Assembly (NCBI GenBank): GCA_021163905.1 | Contig: JAGGTG010000222.1 | Location: 1-15,834, forward strand | Source of the DNA: Candidatus Aerophobota bacterium | GTDB lineage: Bacteria > Aerophobota > Aerophobia > Aerophobales > B3-G15 | Length of the DNA stretch: 15,834 nucleotides | Direction of reading: 5' to 3' | In this document: positions 7,666 to 14,694 of the stretch, piece after piece | How the letters are laid out: the number at the start of each line of letters is the position of its first letter | Position numbering within the stretch: the stretch's first letter is position 1 | The notes under the pieces: generated by a model | The model's input: the letters and a program-made list of their open reading frames with translations, nothing else | Database searches by the model: none | Told to the model about the DNA's origin: nothing | Made by a program: the position numbers and the translations under genes

Positions 7666-8604
7666 TTAATCTGTAAGGTCCTTTTTCATCTGCTCAAATT
7701 CTTCCTTTGTAATTTCGCCTTTTGCATAGCGCCTTTTTAATATTTCAATTGGTGATTCTGAGGATGGTGCGGGCTTTGGTTCACCGATGATTTTTTCAAG
7801 TTGAGACTCCCATAGCTCATGACTATCAAAATGTGTATTTGGATCCTGAAATAAGACATAGCTCCACCAGATAGCCCATACCAGGTTAACCCCTGGTATT
7901 ATCATCAGGACAATGTATAAAATCATACTGCGGGGTGGAAGTGGCTTTACTATTTTTGGGTTAAATAAAATTTTTCTCTCCTTGAGTTTTTCAGATAATT
8001 GATAAAAAAATCTAATCTCCCCCTGTTCATGAATGTAATAATCCGAAGTAAGCCAGTACCAGATTACAAGTGTAAATATAAGACCTACCGGGGCTAAAAG
8101 ATAACTTAGAATAACCCAGAGTACGAAAAATCCTGTACTTCTTGGTTGTTCATGCAGGCTAATTTGGATGTCAGAGCTTACCGGATCTTCAAGATTTATC
8201 TTATATTTCTCTTTTAACCAGGCTGATAGACTTTTCCTTAAGTTTTTGGATCGCTCAATATGCTCATTTCTTCGTATATAAAGTTGCCATTGGTACCACC
8301 AGAAGACAGTGGACAATGCAAGAAAAATTGCTACAGTGGCTATGGTCCATCCCGCAAAATAGGAAAAATAACCTGGGAAAAAGGGGAGTCCGTAATTAAA
8401 ATTAAAGTAGTAGTAGCTCTCAACTCCACGGGGAATATTGGGGTGAATCCAGTAAATTACCATAGCTGCAGCAATGGTGATTAAAAGCCCAATTAATATC
8501 AGCATTATACCAAGGTAAATTCCAAAAGATAATCTTCTATCCGTTATTTTTCTTCTGCTTAACTCAGGAACGGGATTTCCTTCATTTAATTGAGAGTTAA
8601 ACAT
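7666..8604 (-). CDS. Four-helix membrane protein with C-terminal SHOCT domain, function unknown
   Basis: I do not recognise the family of the main body. Four hydrophobic segments are clear at about residues 29-53, 78-104, 158-186 and 227-252. A charged, probably cytoplasmic stretch (about 110-155) separates segments two and three. The last 28 residues (284-311, core LKRRYAKGEITKEEFEQMKK) are a good match to the SHOCT short C-terminal domain, a small helical hairpin of unclear role that is often attached to membrane proteins. GGAGAAA lies five bases before the ATG. The gene starts 13 bases after the stop of the winged-helix-like gene upstream, so the two form an operon. Its stop is five bases from the stop of the convergent iorA. 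A role in membrane sensing or signalling with its partner is only a guess. Confidence 0.8.
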   Translation of the reverse strand: MFNSQLNEGNPVPELSRRKITDRRLSFGIYLGIMLILIGLLITIAAAMVIYWIHPNIPRGVESYYYFNFNYGLPFFPGYFSYFAGWTIATVAIFLALSTVFWWYQWQLYIRRNEHIERSKNLRKSLSAWLKEKYKINLEDPVSSDIQISLHEQPRSTGFFVLWVILSYLLAPVGLIFTLVIWYWLTSDYYIHEQGEIRFFYQLSEKLKERKILFNPKIVKPLPPRSMILYIVLMIIPGVNLVWAIWWSYVLFQDPNTHFDSHELWESQLEKIIGEPKPAPSSESPIEILKRRYAKGEITKEEFEQMKKDLTD

Positions 8605-8617
8605 AATTTCTCCAGGA

Positions 8618-9994
8618 TTAATAGATTAACAGTTTTTTCTTATAAAACCATCTTATGGCTCTATCTATTTCCCGTTTATCTGGTTTTAAAAAAGATAAGA
8701 GTTGAGAAGGGGTAACCCTGCTTTCCTCCATTTTTTTTCTTAGGTGAATCAGGTAATTTTTTTTCCTTAAGGCATCTACTATTTCTCTATTTGAATCTTT
8801 CCCTCTGTCAAGATCTGATATTATTAATTGCCAGTTTTCATTGTATTTAAGATAAATAACTATTGCACTCCAGAAGTCATTGTTTGTGAAAGGTATCTCT
8901 TTGTTGCTTCCAGGAGCAACTGCTACCAGAAGAATCTCTGGACCTTTAGCAGGTGGAATGGGAACCTTTACAACTTTTCCGTCATTTTGAAGTATGCGGG
9001 AGATAGCTTTTTGAATTTCTGCATCGGATTTGACCTCTCCCCTTTTTTTCAAATAGCCATAGAACTCAGCTATAGTATATAGAATTCTGCGCACCTGCTC
9101 ATAGGTAAGGTCTGCTTCTTCGTACTCCTCGGGAATGAATCTTGACACAAAATAGCTAAATTCCCATATTTTAAAATCATCCAATCCTCTCTTGTTAAAA
9201 AAGAACTGATCCGTAAAATTAATAAAATACTGGATGTCTTCCCAGGCCTGGTCAATTTCCTCATAAGATAAATTTTTGCCTCTCAGGTATCTTAAAAAAC
9301 CTACTATTTGCTCCTTATCAATTATTGAAGGCCCTGGTATATTTTTGAAATAATCCCCCACTTCCTCCAGAAGCTCCAGATAACTACCCTCGTCGGTGTA
9401 AAGAAAGGATTTTTTCTCCCCCCTTTTTTGTTCTATTGTGTTTTTTAACCTGTAAACTTCAGGTAATACCTGTTCTAAAATTTTTCTTAATTCCCGTGGT
9501 ATAACTGCAATTTTGTATAATCTTTTTTTCACAGGGGCTCTACCAACGAATATAAGTCCTCTTGCTCTTAGCTGTCCCATTGGACTGGTTGGAGGATTAT
9601 CTGTCCACCACCAGCTATCGCTATTTTCATCTGTATTGGCATGACGGGAAAGACATTGAAAGGTAGCCCACCCTCCCTTGGAGAGAAGGTACTTCAGGAT
9701 AAAAAGGGAACTTCTACTTAACTCAACCAGTATTTTTTTTAAGAATTTCTTATTATGTAAGATGTGAGCTATATGTTCAATTTGCTCCTCTTTCCCCATT
9801 TTTTCCAGATATCCAAGCTCCCGGAATATGGCCTGAATCCAATGGGTGGGGAGTTTATTGAGTTCTATTTTTAAATGGGCATCTTTGCTTATTCCCTTTT
9901 TATCTTCCATTTCTTTCCATTTTTTCTCAAGCTCTATTTGAGTAACTCTTAAAAGGTGTTTTTCAATAGGATCACCCCATTCTCCACCGTTCAT
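8618..9994 (-). CDS. Protein with XPB/Ssl2 N-terminal-like winged-helix region, function unknown
   Basis: A 458-residue soluble protein. From about residue 48 to 165 the pattern is LPxxW...I...LG, then repeated leucine helices, KYLLSKGGW, a tryptophan-rich spacer (SWWWTDNPP), LRARGLIFVG and VIPRELRKIL. This order resembles the XPB/Ssl2-like N-terminal domain found in bacterial helicases and in stand-alone proteins. No Walker A or DEAD/DEAH motif is present, so this is not a helicase. The rest is mixed helical with a segment FYGYLKKRGEVKSDAEIQKA near 310-330. The last about 40 residues (TPSQLLSFLKPDKREIDRAI) look like a second winged helix. AGGAGAGG precedes the ATG. It is the first gene of a two-gene operon with the SHOCT membrane protein and diverges from ligA. 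The family assignment is from pattern recognition and needs a profile search. Confidence 0.75.
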   Translation of the reverse strand: MNGGEWGDPIEKHLLRVTQIELEKKWKEMEDKKGISKDAHLKIELNKLPTHWIQAIFRELGYLEKMGKEEQIEHIAHILHNKKFLKKILVELSRSSLFILKYLLSKGGWATFQCLSRHANTDENSDSWWWTDNPPTSPMGQLRARGLIFVGRAPVKKRLYKIAVIPRELRKILEQVLPEVYRLKNTIEQKRGEKKSFLYTDEGSYLELLEEVGDYFKNIPGPSIIDKEQIVGFLRYLRGKNLSYEEIDQAWEDIQYFINFTDQFFFNKRGLDDFKIWEFSYFVSRFIPEEYEEADLTYEQVRRILYTIAEFYGYLKKRGEVKSDAEIQKAISRILQNDGKVVKVPIPPAKGPEILLVAVAPGSNKEIPFTNNDFWSAIVIYLKYNENWQLIISDLDRGKDSNREIVDALRKKNYLIHLRKKMEESRVTPSQLLSFLKPDKREIDRAIRWFYKKKLLIY

Positions 9995-10022
9995 TGTTAC
10001 CTCTCCTGAAGGAATTTCTCAT

Positions 10023-10050
10023 ATCTTAACACAGATAACAAAAATAGCAA
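10023..10050 (-). promoter_or_regulatory. Candidate promoter for the winged-helix/SHOCT operon
   Basis: On the minus strand TTGCTA (10045-10050) is followed after 16 bases by TAAGAT (10023-10028); each matches the sigma-A consensus at four of six positions. The predicted start near 10016 gives a leader of about 22 bases that carries the AGGAGAGG ribosome site. The match is only moderate. Confidence 0.3.
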
Positions 10051-10075
10051 GTGGGAGTTCCTGAAAGTGGAAACA

Positions 10076-10105
10076 TTGCCCTTCTCAAGATAAGAAAAAT
10101 ATGCT
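10076..10105 (+). promoter_or_regulatory. Candidate promoter for ligA
   Basis: TTGCCC (10076-10081) and TATGCT (10100-10105) are separated by 18 bases, each four of six matches to the sigma-A consensus. Transcription would begin near 10112, giving a leader of about 38 bases that contains the AGGAGGTGA ribosome site. The divergent 155-base gap holds this and the opposite-facing candidate without overlap. Confidence 0.33.
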
Positions 10106-10149
10106 AAATTAAAACTGGTAATATTATCTGCAGGAGGTGACTGAAAAAT

Positions 10150-12171
10150 ATGAAGGAGAGGGATATAACAAAGCAGGAAGCTAAAAAGGAGATAGAGAAA
10201 TTAAGAAAAGAGATCCACTACCATGATTATCGTTATTATGTATTAAATGAACCTGTTATATCCGACGCTGAATATGATAAACTGATGCGAAGATTACAGG
10301 AACTTGAAGAAAAATTTCCGGATCTTGTAACTCCAGACTCACCCACTCAAAGAGTTGGAGCTCCTCCAAGGGAAGAATTTGGTACAGTAAGACATGCTAT
10401 ACCCATGCTGAGTTTATCAAATGCTTTTGAGGAAAATGAGGTTTATGAATTTGATAGAAGGGTTAAAAAAGGGCTGAATGGAGGTAAGCCTGAATACGTT
10501 GCAGAGCCGAAAATAGACGGTCTTGCTATAGAAATAGTTTATGAAAAAGGTGTGATGATTGTTGGATCAACAAGGGGAGATGGAGAGGTAGGGGAGGATG
10601 TTACTGAAAATATAAAGACCATAAGATCTATACCTCTTAGATTAAGAGAGGAGGAGATAAAGGCTCCTGATTTAATTGAGGTGAGGGGAGAGGTGTATAT
10701 GAGTAAAGAAGAATTCAGAAAATTAAATCAGGAAAGAGAGAGAAAGGGTGAGCCTCTTTTTGCCAATCCCAGAAATGCCGCTGCCGGGTCCCTGCGACAG
10801 CTTGATCCAAAAGTTACCGCTTCTCGTCATTTGAAGGTATTTTTTTACGGTGTGGGAAGGGTGGAAGGGATAAAATTTAACACCCATTGGGAGATCCTGC
10901 GCACTTTGCCAAAATGGGGTTTTATGGTTAATCCGAATATTCAACTTTGTCCTGATATCGAGGATTGTATAAGGTATTTTAACAGAATAAGTGAGATTAG
11001 GGAGGAGCTGGATTATGAAATAGATGGAGTGGTGTTTAAGGTAAATCAACTTGAGTATCAACGCAGGTTGGGGGAGATATCTCGCAGTCCCCGTTGGGCA
11101 CTGGCATATAAATTCCCCCCCGTTCAGGTTACCACCCGAATAGTTGATATAAAAGTCCAGGTTGGCAGAACCGGAGCTTTGACTCCGGTAGCTATTCTTG
11201 ATCCTGTGGAAGTGGGAGGTGTAAAAGTTTCCCGGGCCACACTTCATAATCAAGATGAGATAGAGAGAAAGGATGTACGGATAGGTGATACTGTTCTGGT
11301 ACAAAGAGCAGGTGATGTTATTCCCGAAGTTGTTAAAGTAATAAAAGAAAGACGAACGGGTAATGAGGTAAAGTTTAAGTTTCCGTCTCGATGTCCTGTT
11401 TGTGGGACGAAGATAAGTCAGCCTCCAGGAGAAGTTGTGGCACGATGTCCCAATATATCCTGTCCTGCAAGACTAAAGGAAAGTATTAAACATTTTGCCT
11501 CAAAGCAGGCCCTTGATATTGAAGGTCTTGGAGACAAAATTGTGGAGGCTCTGGTTGATAGAGGAATGGTTAAAAGCATCTCTGATCTTTACAGATTAAA
11601 AAAAGAGGATTTTTTAAAACTGGAGGGATTTGCCGAAAAATCCGCTCAAAATATGATCGATGCTCTTGAGAGAAGTAAAAAGACGAGTCTGGATCGTCTG
11701 CTTTATGGCCTTGGGATACGTCATGTGGGGCAACATCTGGCAAGGGTTCTTACAGAACATTATCCTGACATTGAATCTTTGAGTAAGGCATCTGTCGATG
11801 AGCTCATGCAGATCCCGGAGATAGGGCCAGAGGTAGCTACAAGTATAAAGGATTTTTTTAGTAGAGAGGAGAATCTTAAAGTTATCTCGGAGCTGGAAAA
11901 GTTAGGAGTCAGGTATCCAAGAGAGAAAAGGCAGGTTGAGGGTAAGCTAAAGGGACTTACATTTGTTTTTACCGGAGAGATGGATAATTTTACAAGAGAA
12001 GAGGCAAAAAGACTTGTAGAAGAAAAAGGAGGTAGAGTAGCATCAAGCGTTAGCAGGAAAACCAGCTTTGTTGTAGCAGGGAAAAACCCCGGTTCAAAGC
12101 TTGATAAGGCAAGAGGATATGGGGTGAAGATAATCGGGGAAAAGGAGTTTATCAAACTAATTCAACAGTGA
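10150..12171 (+). CDS. ligA: NAD+-dependent DNA ligase LigA
   Basis: Seals nicks in duplex DNA during replication and repair, using NAD+ and releasing NMN and AMP. The N-terminal domain Ia has the NMN-binding pattern YYVLNEPVISDAEYD. The adenylated lysine is K121 in the KIDG motif. The nucleotidyltransferase domain continues through VGSTRGDGEVGEDVT and NPRNAAAGSLRQ, followed by an OB-fold (VGRTGALTPVA). A four-cysteine zinc finger uses C415, C418, C433 and C438. Helix-hairpin-helix repeats and a C-terminal BRCT domain (about 594-673, starting LKGLTFVFTGEM) complete the protein. Length 673 is standard and all domains are present. AGGAGGTGA precedes the ATG. It appears to be a single-gene unit, divergent from the upstream operon and convergent with the sigma-factor module. 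Confidence 0.98.
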   Translation: MKERDITKQEAKKEIEKLRKEIHYHDYRYYVLNEPVISDAEYDKLMRRLQELEEKFPDLVTPDSPTQRVGAPPREEFGTVRHAIPMLSLSNAFEENEVYEFDRRVKKGLNGGKPEYVAEPKIDGLAIEIVYEKGVMIVGSTRGDGEVGEDVTENIKTIRSIPLRLREEEIKAPDLIEVRGEVYMSKEEFRKLNQERERKGEPLFANPRNAAAGSLRQLDPKVTASRHLKVFFYGVGRVEGIKFNTHWEILRTLPKWGFMVNPNIQLCPDIEDCIRYFNRISEIREELDYEIDGVVFKVNQLEYQRRLGEISRSPRWALAYKFPPVQVTTRIVDIKVQVGRTGALTPVAILDPVEVGGVKVSRATLHNQDEIERKDVRIGDTVLVQRAGDVIPEVVKVIKERRTGNEVKFKFPSRCPVCGTKISQPPGEVVARCPNISCPARLKESIKHFASKQALDIEGLGDKIVEALVDRGMVKSISDLYRLKKEDFLKLEGFAEKSAQNMIDALERSKKTSLDRLLYGLGIRHVGQHLARVLTEHYPDIESLSKASVDELMQIPEIGPEVATSIKDFFSREENLKVISELEKLGVRYPREKRQVEGKLKGLTFVFTGEMDNFTREEAKRLVEEKGGRVASSVSRKTSFVVAGKNPGSKLDKARGYGVKIIGEKEFIKLIQQ

Positions 12172-12188
12172 TACCGGATAAATTTAAC

Positions 12189-13205
12189 TTACTTTATTGA
12201 TTGTATAATCTTTACAAATTCCTCAAGAGGCAGTTCTCCAATGAGGACAAATGTTTTTTTATCTTTATTCCAGGTAAATACTTTTCCATGTGGACTTTCC
12301 TTAAATCTTACCCTTAAATTCCCCCATTTTATCCACTGGTTTTTCCTCATCAGTATGTCTGTATACGGCCTTTGGAACAGGATAATAACCTCAAGTCCAT
12401 CGGTATATATAAGTTTTACAGTTCTCTCTCTTTCAATTATCTCTCCTCCCTGGAAGATATAACCGGGAGGAAGGTAAGCTGGAAATGAAAGGGGGAAATT
12501 TACCCTTTTTTTAATTTCCTCCCTGGAATAATAAAATAAATCCTGTTCTATTTTTTCATTTGCAGCAATTTTAGGAAGTTTGCTGTAAAATATTTCCCGT
12601 GGAAAATGCTCACCAAATTTTGCCTCAACGTAACACAACAGGGAAGACAATCTTCCATCAGGTTTGTACTTTTCTTTTTTAAGAGGAAGGTAGGTTTTTC
12701 TGTCAATCCAGAGTTTTAGTAAAGGCCCAATTGGATATCTCGGATTAAGAGAGATAACATAGACTTCTCTTCCCCTCATTACTTCCCGGGAAAGCCGGGA
12801 GATCTCAAAGTTGTTAAGCATTACCCCAAGAGCCTTTTGTTTTATTTTTTCAATTTTAGGAGAGGCAAAAGAGGACAGCTTGTCTATCTTATTGTTAACC
12901 GGTGTGTATTCGATCCTTTCCTTTCCATTGTCAATTATTATTTTCCCCTTTATCCGGGCAGGCTCGAGATATTCTATGTAAACAAAATTTGACTTCTGAT
13001 AGATAATTTTAGTTTTAAAAGTGTAGGTTTTTGTGGGTGTATAAAAAACACTTTCCATTATTCCTTCAAAATCCGTGTGAAAGGGAGCATTTACTGCAGA
13101 TCTTAAAATTTCCTCACCCTGATCTGCCAGACAGCACGGGTTTGTTATTAACAAACCCAGCACCAGGGAGGATAATAAACCCACCCCTAATTTACTTAAT
13201 CTCAT
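12189..13205 (-). CDS. Secreted RseB/LolA-fold protein of the sigma-factor operon
   Basis: The N-terminus is a signal peptide (MRLSKLG, hydrophobic core, then CLADQG) with a likely signal-peptidase-I site after CLA and no lipobox. The next about 180 residues follow the pattern of outer-membrane lipoprotein-sorting/MucB-RseB proteins: FEGIMESVFY, an EYLEPARIKGKIIIDNG strand pair, LLKLWIDRKTYLPLKKEKY. The last about 120 residues contain FPAYLPPGY and a second small beta domain, like the C-terminal part of RseB or the DUF4367 family. RseB proteins sit outside the inner membrane and modulate cleavage of the anti-sigma factor. Its place as the third gene after sigma and anti-sigma supports that role. 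I chose the ATG at 13205. A GTG at 13223, in frame and overlapping the anti-sigma stop by 14 bases, has no ribosome site and would add six charged residues before the signal peptide. The AGGA before the ATG is slightly distant. Confidence 0.75.
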   Translation of the reverse strand: MRLSKLGVGLLSSLVLGLLITNPCCLADQGEEILRSAVNAPFHTDFEGIMESVFYTPTKTYTFKTKIIYQKSNFVYIEYLEPARIKGKIIIDNGKERIEYTPVNNKIDKLSSFASPKIEKIKQKALGVMLNNFEISRLSREVMRGREVYVISLNPRYPIGPLLKLWIDRKTYLPLKKEKYKPDGRLSSLLCYVEAKFGEHFPREIFYSKLPKIAANEKIEQDLFYYSREEIKKRVNFPLSFPAYLPPGYIFQGGEIIERERTVKLIYTDGLEVIILFQRPYTDILMRKNQWIKWGNLRVRFKESPHGKVFTWNKDKKTFVLIGELPLEEFVKIIQSIK

Positions 13206-13209
13206 TTTT

Positions 13210-13677
13210 CTATCTTTCCTCACTTACAAGCAATAAAGGTGGAGCGGGCTCTTCCACCACAGAAAAGATTTCTTTTGATCTTAAATACTCCTCTTCAAAT
13301 TTATTGATATTCAGAGAACTTCCAGATAAATGAGGATAGATCACCAGCAAAAATAAGATCAGTATTGCTACTCCACCAATTGCAAGCTTACCTGGTAGGG
13401 GTAAGAGCATCCAGAATTTTGCCAGACTCCCGGTTTTTTTCAGAGTAATATTTGGACTAAGTCGGGGTAATTTTGCCTGAAGTCTCTCATAAAATCCAGG
13501 TTCAGGACTTTTAAGGAGGATAATTTTGCTTATCTTACGTAAATTTTTTAGCCGGATATAATCTTTGTAACAATCAGTACAACTTTTAAGATGCCTTTTG
13601 ATTCTCCATCTGGTTAAAAAATTTACCTCTCCATCTATATAAGCAGAGAGATTCTTTTTGAACCAATCACATCTCAT
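13210..13677 (-). CDS. Anti-sigma factor with zinc-finger (zf-HC2) domain and one membrane segment
   Basis: Residues 3-36 form the zinc-binding anti-sigma domain: Cys3, then AYIDGE, and the HxxxCxxC motif at His29, Cys33 and Cys36. This domain binds and silences the cognate ECF sigma factor in the cytoplasm. A linker follows, then one membrane segment at about residues 97-114 (GKLAIGGVAILILFLLVIY), and a short acidic and proline-containing tail of about 40 residues that would face outside. The 155-residue length is ordinary for this class. GGAGGAGA is well placed before the ATG, 18 bases after the sigma stop. The order sigma, anti-sigma, RseB-like is that of an RpoE-type stress module. Membrane proteolysis would release the sigma factor, which is inferred from the family and not shown here. 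Confidence 0.9.
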   Translation of the reverse strand: MRCDWFKKNLSAYIDGEVNFLTRWRIKRHLKSCTDCYKDYIRLKNLRKISKIILLKSPEPGFYERLQAKLPRLSPNITLKKTGSLAKFWMLLPLPGKLAIGGVAILILFLLVIYPHLSGSSLNINKFEEEYLRSKEIFSVVEEPAPPLLLVSEER

Positions 13678-13695
13678 ATTTTTTTCTCCTCCAGG

Positions 13696-14271
13696 TTAAA
13701 GTTCGTCAATATAAGGCATTAGCTTCTTTTTCAGTTCTTCTCGAGCTCTGAAAAGGCGTGATTTTACTGTTCCTTCAGGACAATGGAGAATCCTGGATAA
13801 TTGCTTATAAGAGAGGTCCTCTATTTCTCTTAACACAAAGACCTCTTTTAATCCATCTGAAAGAGAATCAAGAGCTAATTTTATTTTTTTCTCCAGTTCC
13901 CTGTTTTGAAGGATTTCTATCGGAGATTTAGCGTCATTTTGCAGGGTATCAATTGGTGTAAAATCTTTTTTAAAAGATTGAGAGAGGAGTATCTGGTTAT
14001 TCCTTTTCTTTTTATTACGAGCACTGATACAGGTATTTATTGTAAGTCTATAAAGCCAGGTGAAAAATTTAGATCTACCTTTAAATTGGTGAATAAAACG
14101 ATACACCTTCAGAAAAACTTCCTGCGAAAGATCATCGGCATCATTTTTATCTCCGAGCATTGCAAGAACTATACTGTAAACCCGGGACTGATATCTTTCC
14201 ACCAGTTCTTTGAAACTACTCTCATCCCCCTCTTTAAATCTGGCAACAAGAACCTCGTCAGAAACACCCAT
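13696..14271 (-). CDS. ECF-family RNA polymerase sigma factor (RpoE/SigW-like)
   Basis: A 191-residue ECF sigma factor with only regions 2 and 4. Region 2 spans about 20-90, with DADDLSQEVFLKVYRF (44-59) and FTWLYRLTINTC binding core polymerase and the -10 element. A polar linker covers about 90-125. Region 4 spans about 130-181 with LREIEDLSYKQLSRIL and the recognition helix CPEGTVKSRLFRAREEL (164-180) that contacts the -35 element. The N-terminal LVARFKEGDESSF matches the family, so the start is right even though no Shine-Dalgarno sequence exists in the very A-rich bases before the ATG. A very short leader or coupling-independent initiation would explain this. It is followed by its likely anti-sigma factor. 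Its target promoters cannot be deduced here with confidence. Confidence 0.95.
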   Translation of the reverse strand: MGVSDEVLVARFKEGDESSFKELVERYQSRVYSIVLAMLGDKNDADDLSQEVFLKVYRFIHQFKGRSKFFTWLYRLTINTCISARNKKKRNNQILLSQSFKKDFTPIDTLQNDAKSPIEILQNRELEKKIKLALDSLSDGLKEVFVLREIEDLSYKQLSRILHCPEGTVKSRLFRAREELKKKLMPYIDEL

Positions 14272-14289
14272 TTTTATTTTTTTGTTTAC

Positions 14290-14317
14290 AGTTTACCACT
14301 TTTCTCGTGAGTGACAA
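14290..14317 (-). promoter_or_regulatory. Candidate promoter immediately upstream of the ECF sigma gene
   Basis: On the minus strand TTGTCA (14312-14317) and TAAACT (14290-14295) are 16 bases apart, five and four of six matches to the sigma-A consensus. A start near 14283 would leave only about 12 bases before the ATG, which agrees with the missing ribosome site. The -35 box sits inside one arm of the inverted repeat at 14311-14350. A weaker ECF-like alternative (GGAAT, 15 bases, GTCA) can also be read in the same stretch, so the sigma class using this region is uncertain. Confidence 0.3.
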
Positions 14318-14350
14318 GGTGAGGAGAAAAATTCCCCTCACCTTGTTCAC
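14311..14350. repeat. Long inverted repeat upstream of the ECF sigma gene
   Basis: CAAGGTGAGG (14315-14324) pairs perfectly with CCTCACCTTG (14336-14345). The stem extends outward by GTGA/TCAC with a single bulged base, giving 14 pairs. A further outer pair of short arms (CTCGT 14304-14308 and ACGAG 14359-14363) could lengthen it. The loop is AT-rich. Neither direction shows a T run right after the stem, so it is not a standard intrinsic terminator. It lies in the 134-base gap between the small 64-residue gene and the sigma gene. It may be an operator, an mRNA structure or a processing site. The repeat itself is certain; the role is inferred. Confidence 0.8.
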
Positions 14351-14405
14351 CAGCAGGGACGAGGGAGATTAACGAGGGGGAGTTTAGGATCCTTGGTTAA
14401 TTTAA

Positions 14406-14600
14406 TTAAGCTTTAACCAGTTCCTGGATATCATTAAAATAAACTATAAATTCTTTTCCTCTTGTATTTTTTACGGTAAGTACATTTTTATTAGCCTTAT
14501 AATCTTCTGGATCTACTTCTACGATTTCTCCTGGGTTTAAAACTTCATTTCCCAAAAGATCTTTCTCCGGAGTGGGTTTGCCTATGTACTTTACTTTCAT
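14406..14600 (-). CDS. Small protein of 64 residues, function unknown
   Basis: I do not recognise this protein. It is short, has no membrane segment, and is rich in charged residues and beta-type sequence: MKVKYIGKPTPE, then LLGNEVLNPGEIVEVD, and a C-terminal half KNVLTVKNTRGKEFIVYF. The pattern of short strands with glycines suggests a small beta-barrel such as an SH3-like fold, but this is a guess. It has a good gene structure: GGGGAAG before the ATG and a well-formed promoter 35 bases upstream. Its codon use is like that of the neighbours. It precedes the ECF sigma gene on the same strand with a 134-base gap containing an inverted repeat. It may or may not be co-transcribed with the sigma module. 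Confidence 0.7.
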   Translation of the reverse strand: MKVKYIGKPTPEKDLLGNEVLNPGEIVEVDPEDYKANKNVLTVKNTRGKEFIVYFNDIQELVKA

Positions 14601-14634
14601 CTTCTTCCCCTTTTTATTTTTGTAAGTCTTAGTA

Positions 14635-14664
14635 ATTAGACTAAAGAGTGATAAAAAAGTTCAA
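14635..14664 (-). promoter_or_regulatory. Candidate sigma-A-type promoter for the 64-residue protein gene
   Basis: On the minus strand TTGAAC (14659-14664) and TCTAAT (14635-14640) are separated by 18 bases, matching the consensus at four and five of six positions. The predicted start near 14628 gives a leader of about 28 bases with the GGGGAAG ribosome site. This is the best promoter-like sequence in the window. It may also drive the sigma, anti-sigma and RseB-like genes if transcription reads through the inverted repeat. Confidence 0.45.
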
Positions 14665-14694
14665 TTTTTCAGGTGAAGAAATATCAGGAAATTT

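Noticed and set aside
8618..9994. Reading the 458-residue protein as a DNA helicase
   Set aside because: Only a resemblance to the XPB/Ssl2 N-terminal region is visible; there is no Walker A or DEAD/DEAH box.
10723..11304. 193-codon open frame on the minus strand inside ligA
   Set aside because: It is antisense to well-conserved LigA domains, has no ribosome site, and its translation has no domain-like pattern.
11760..12155. 131-codon serine-rich open frame on the minus strand at the end of ligA
   Set aside because: It is opposite the HhH/BRCT region of LigA; the serine and threonine bias is what antisense of such a gene gives.
13906..14310. 134-codon open frame on the plus strand across the sigma gene
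   Set aside because: It is antisense to conserved sigma regions and runs through the inverted repeat; no ribosome site or family resemblance.
14311..14350. Calling the inverted repeat a rho-independent terminator
   Set aside because: No T run follows the stem on either strand; the T run is in the loop.
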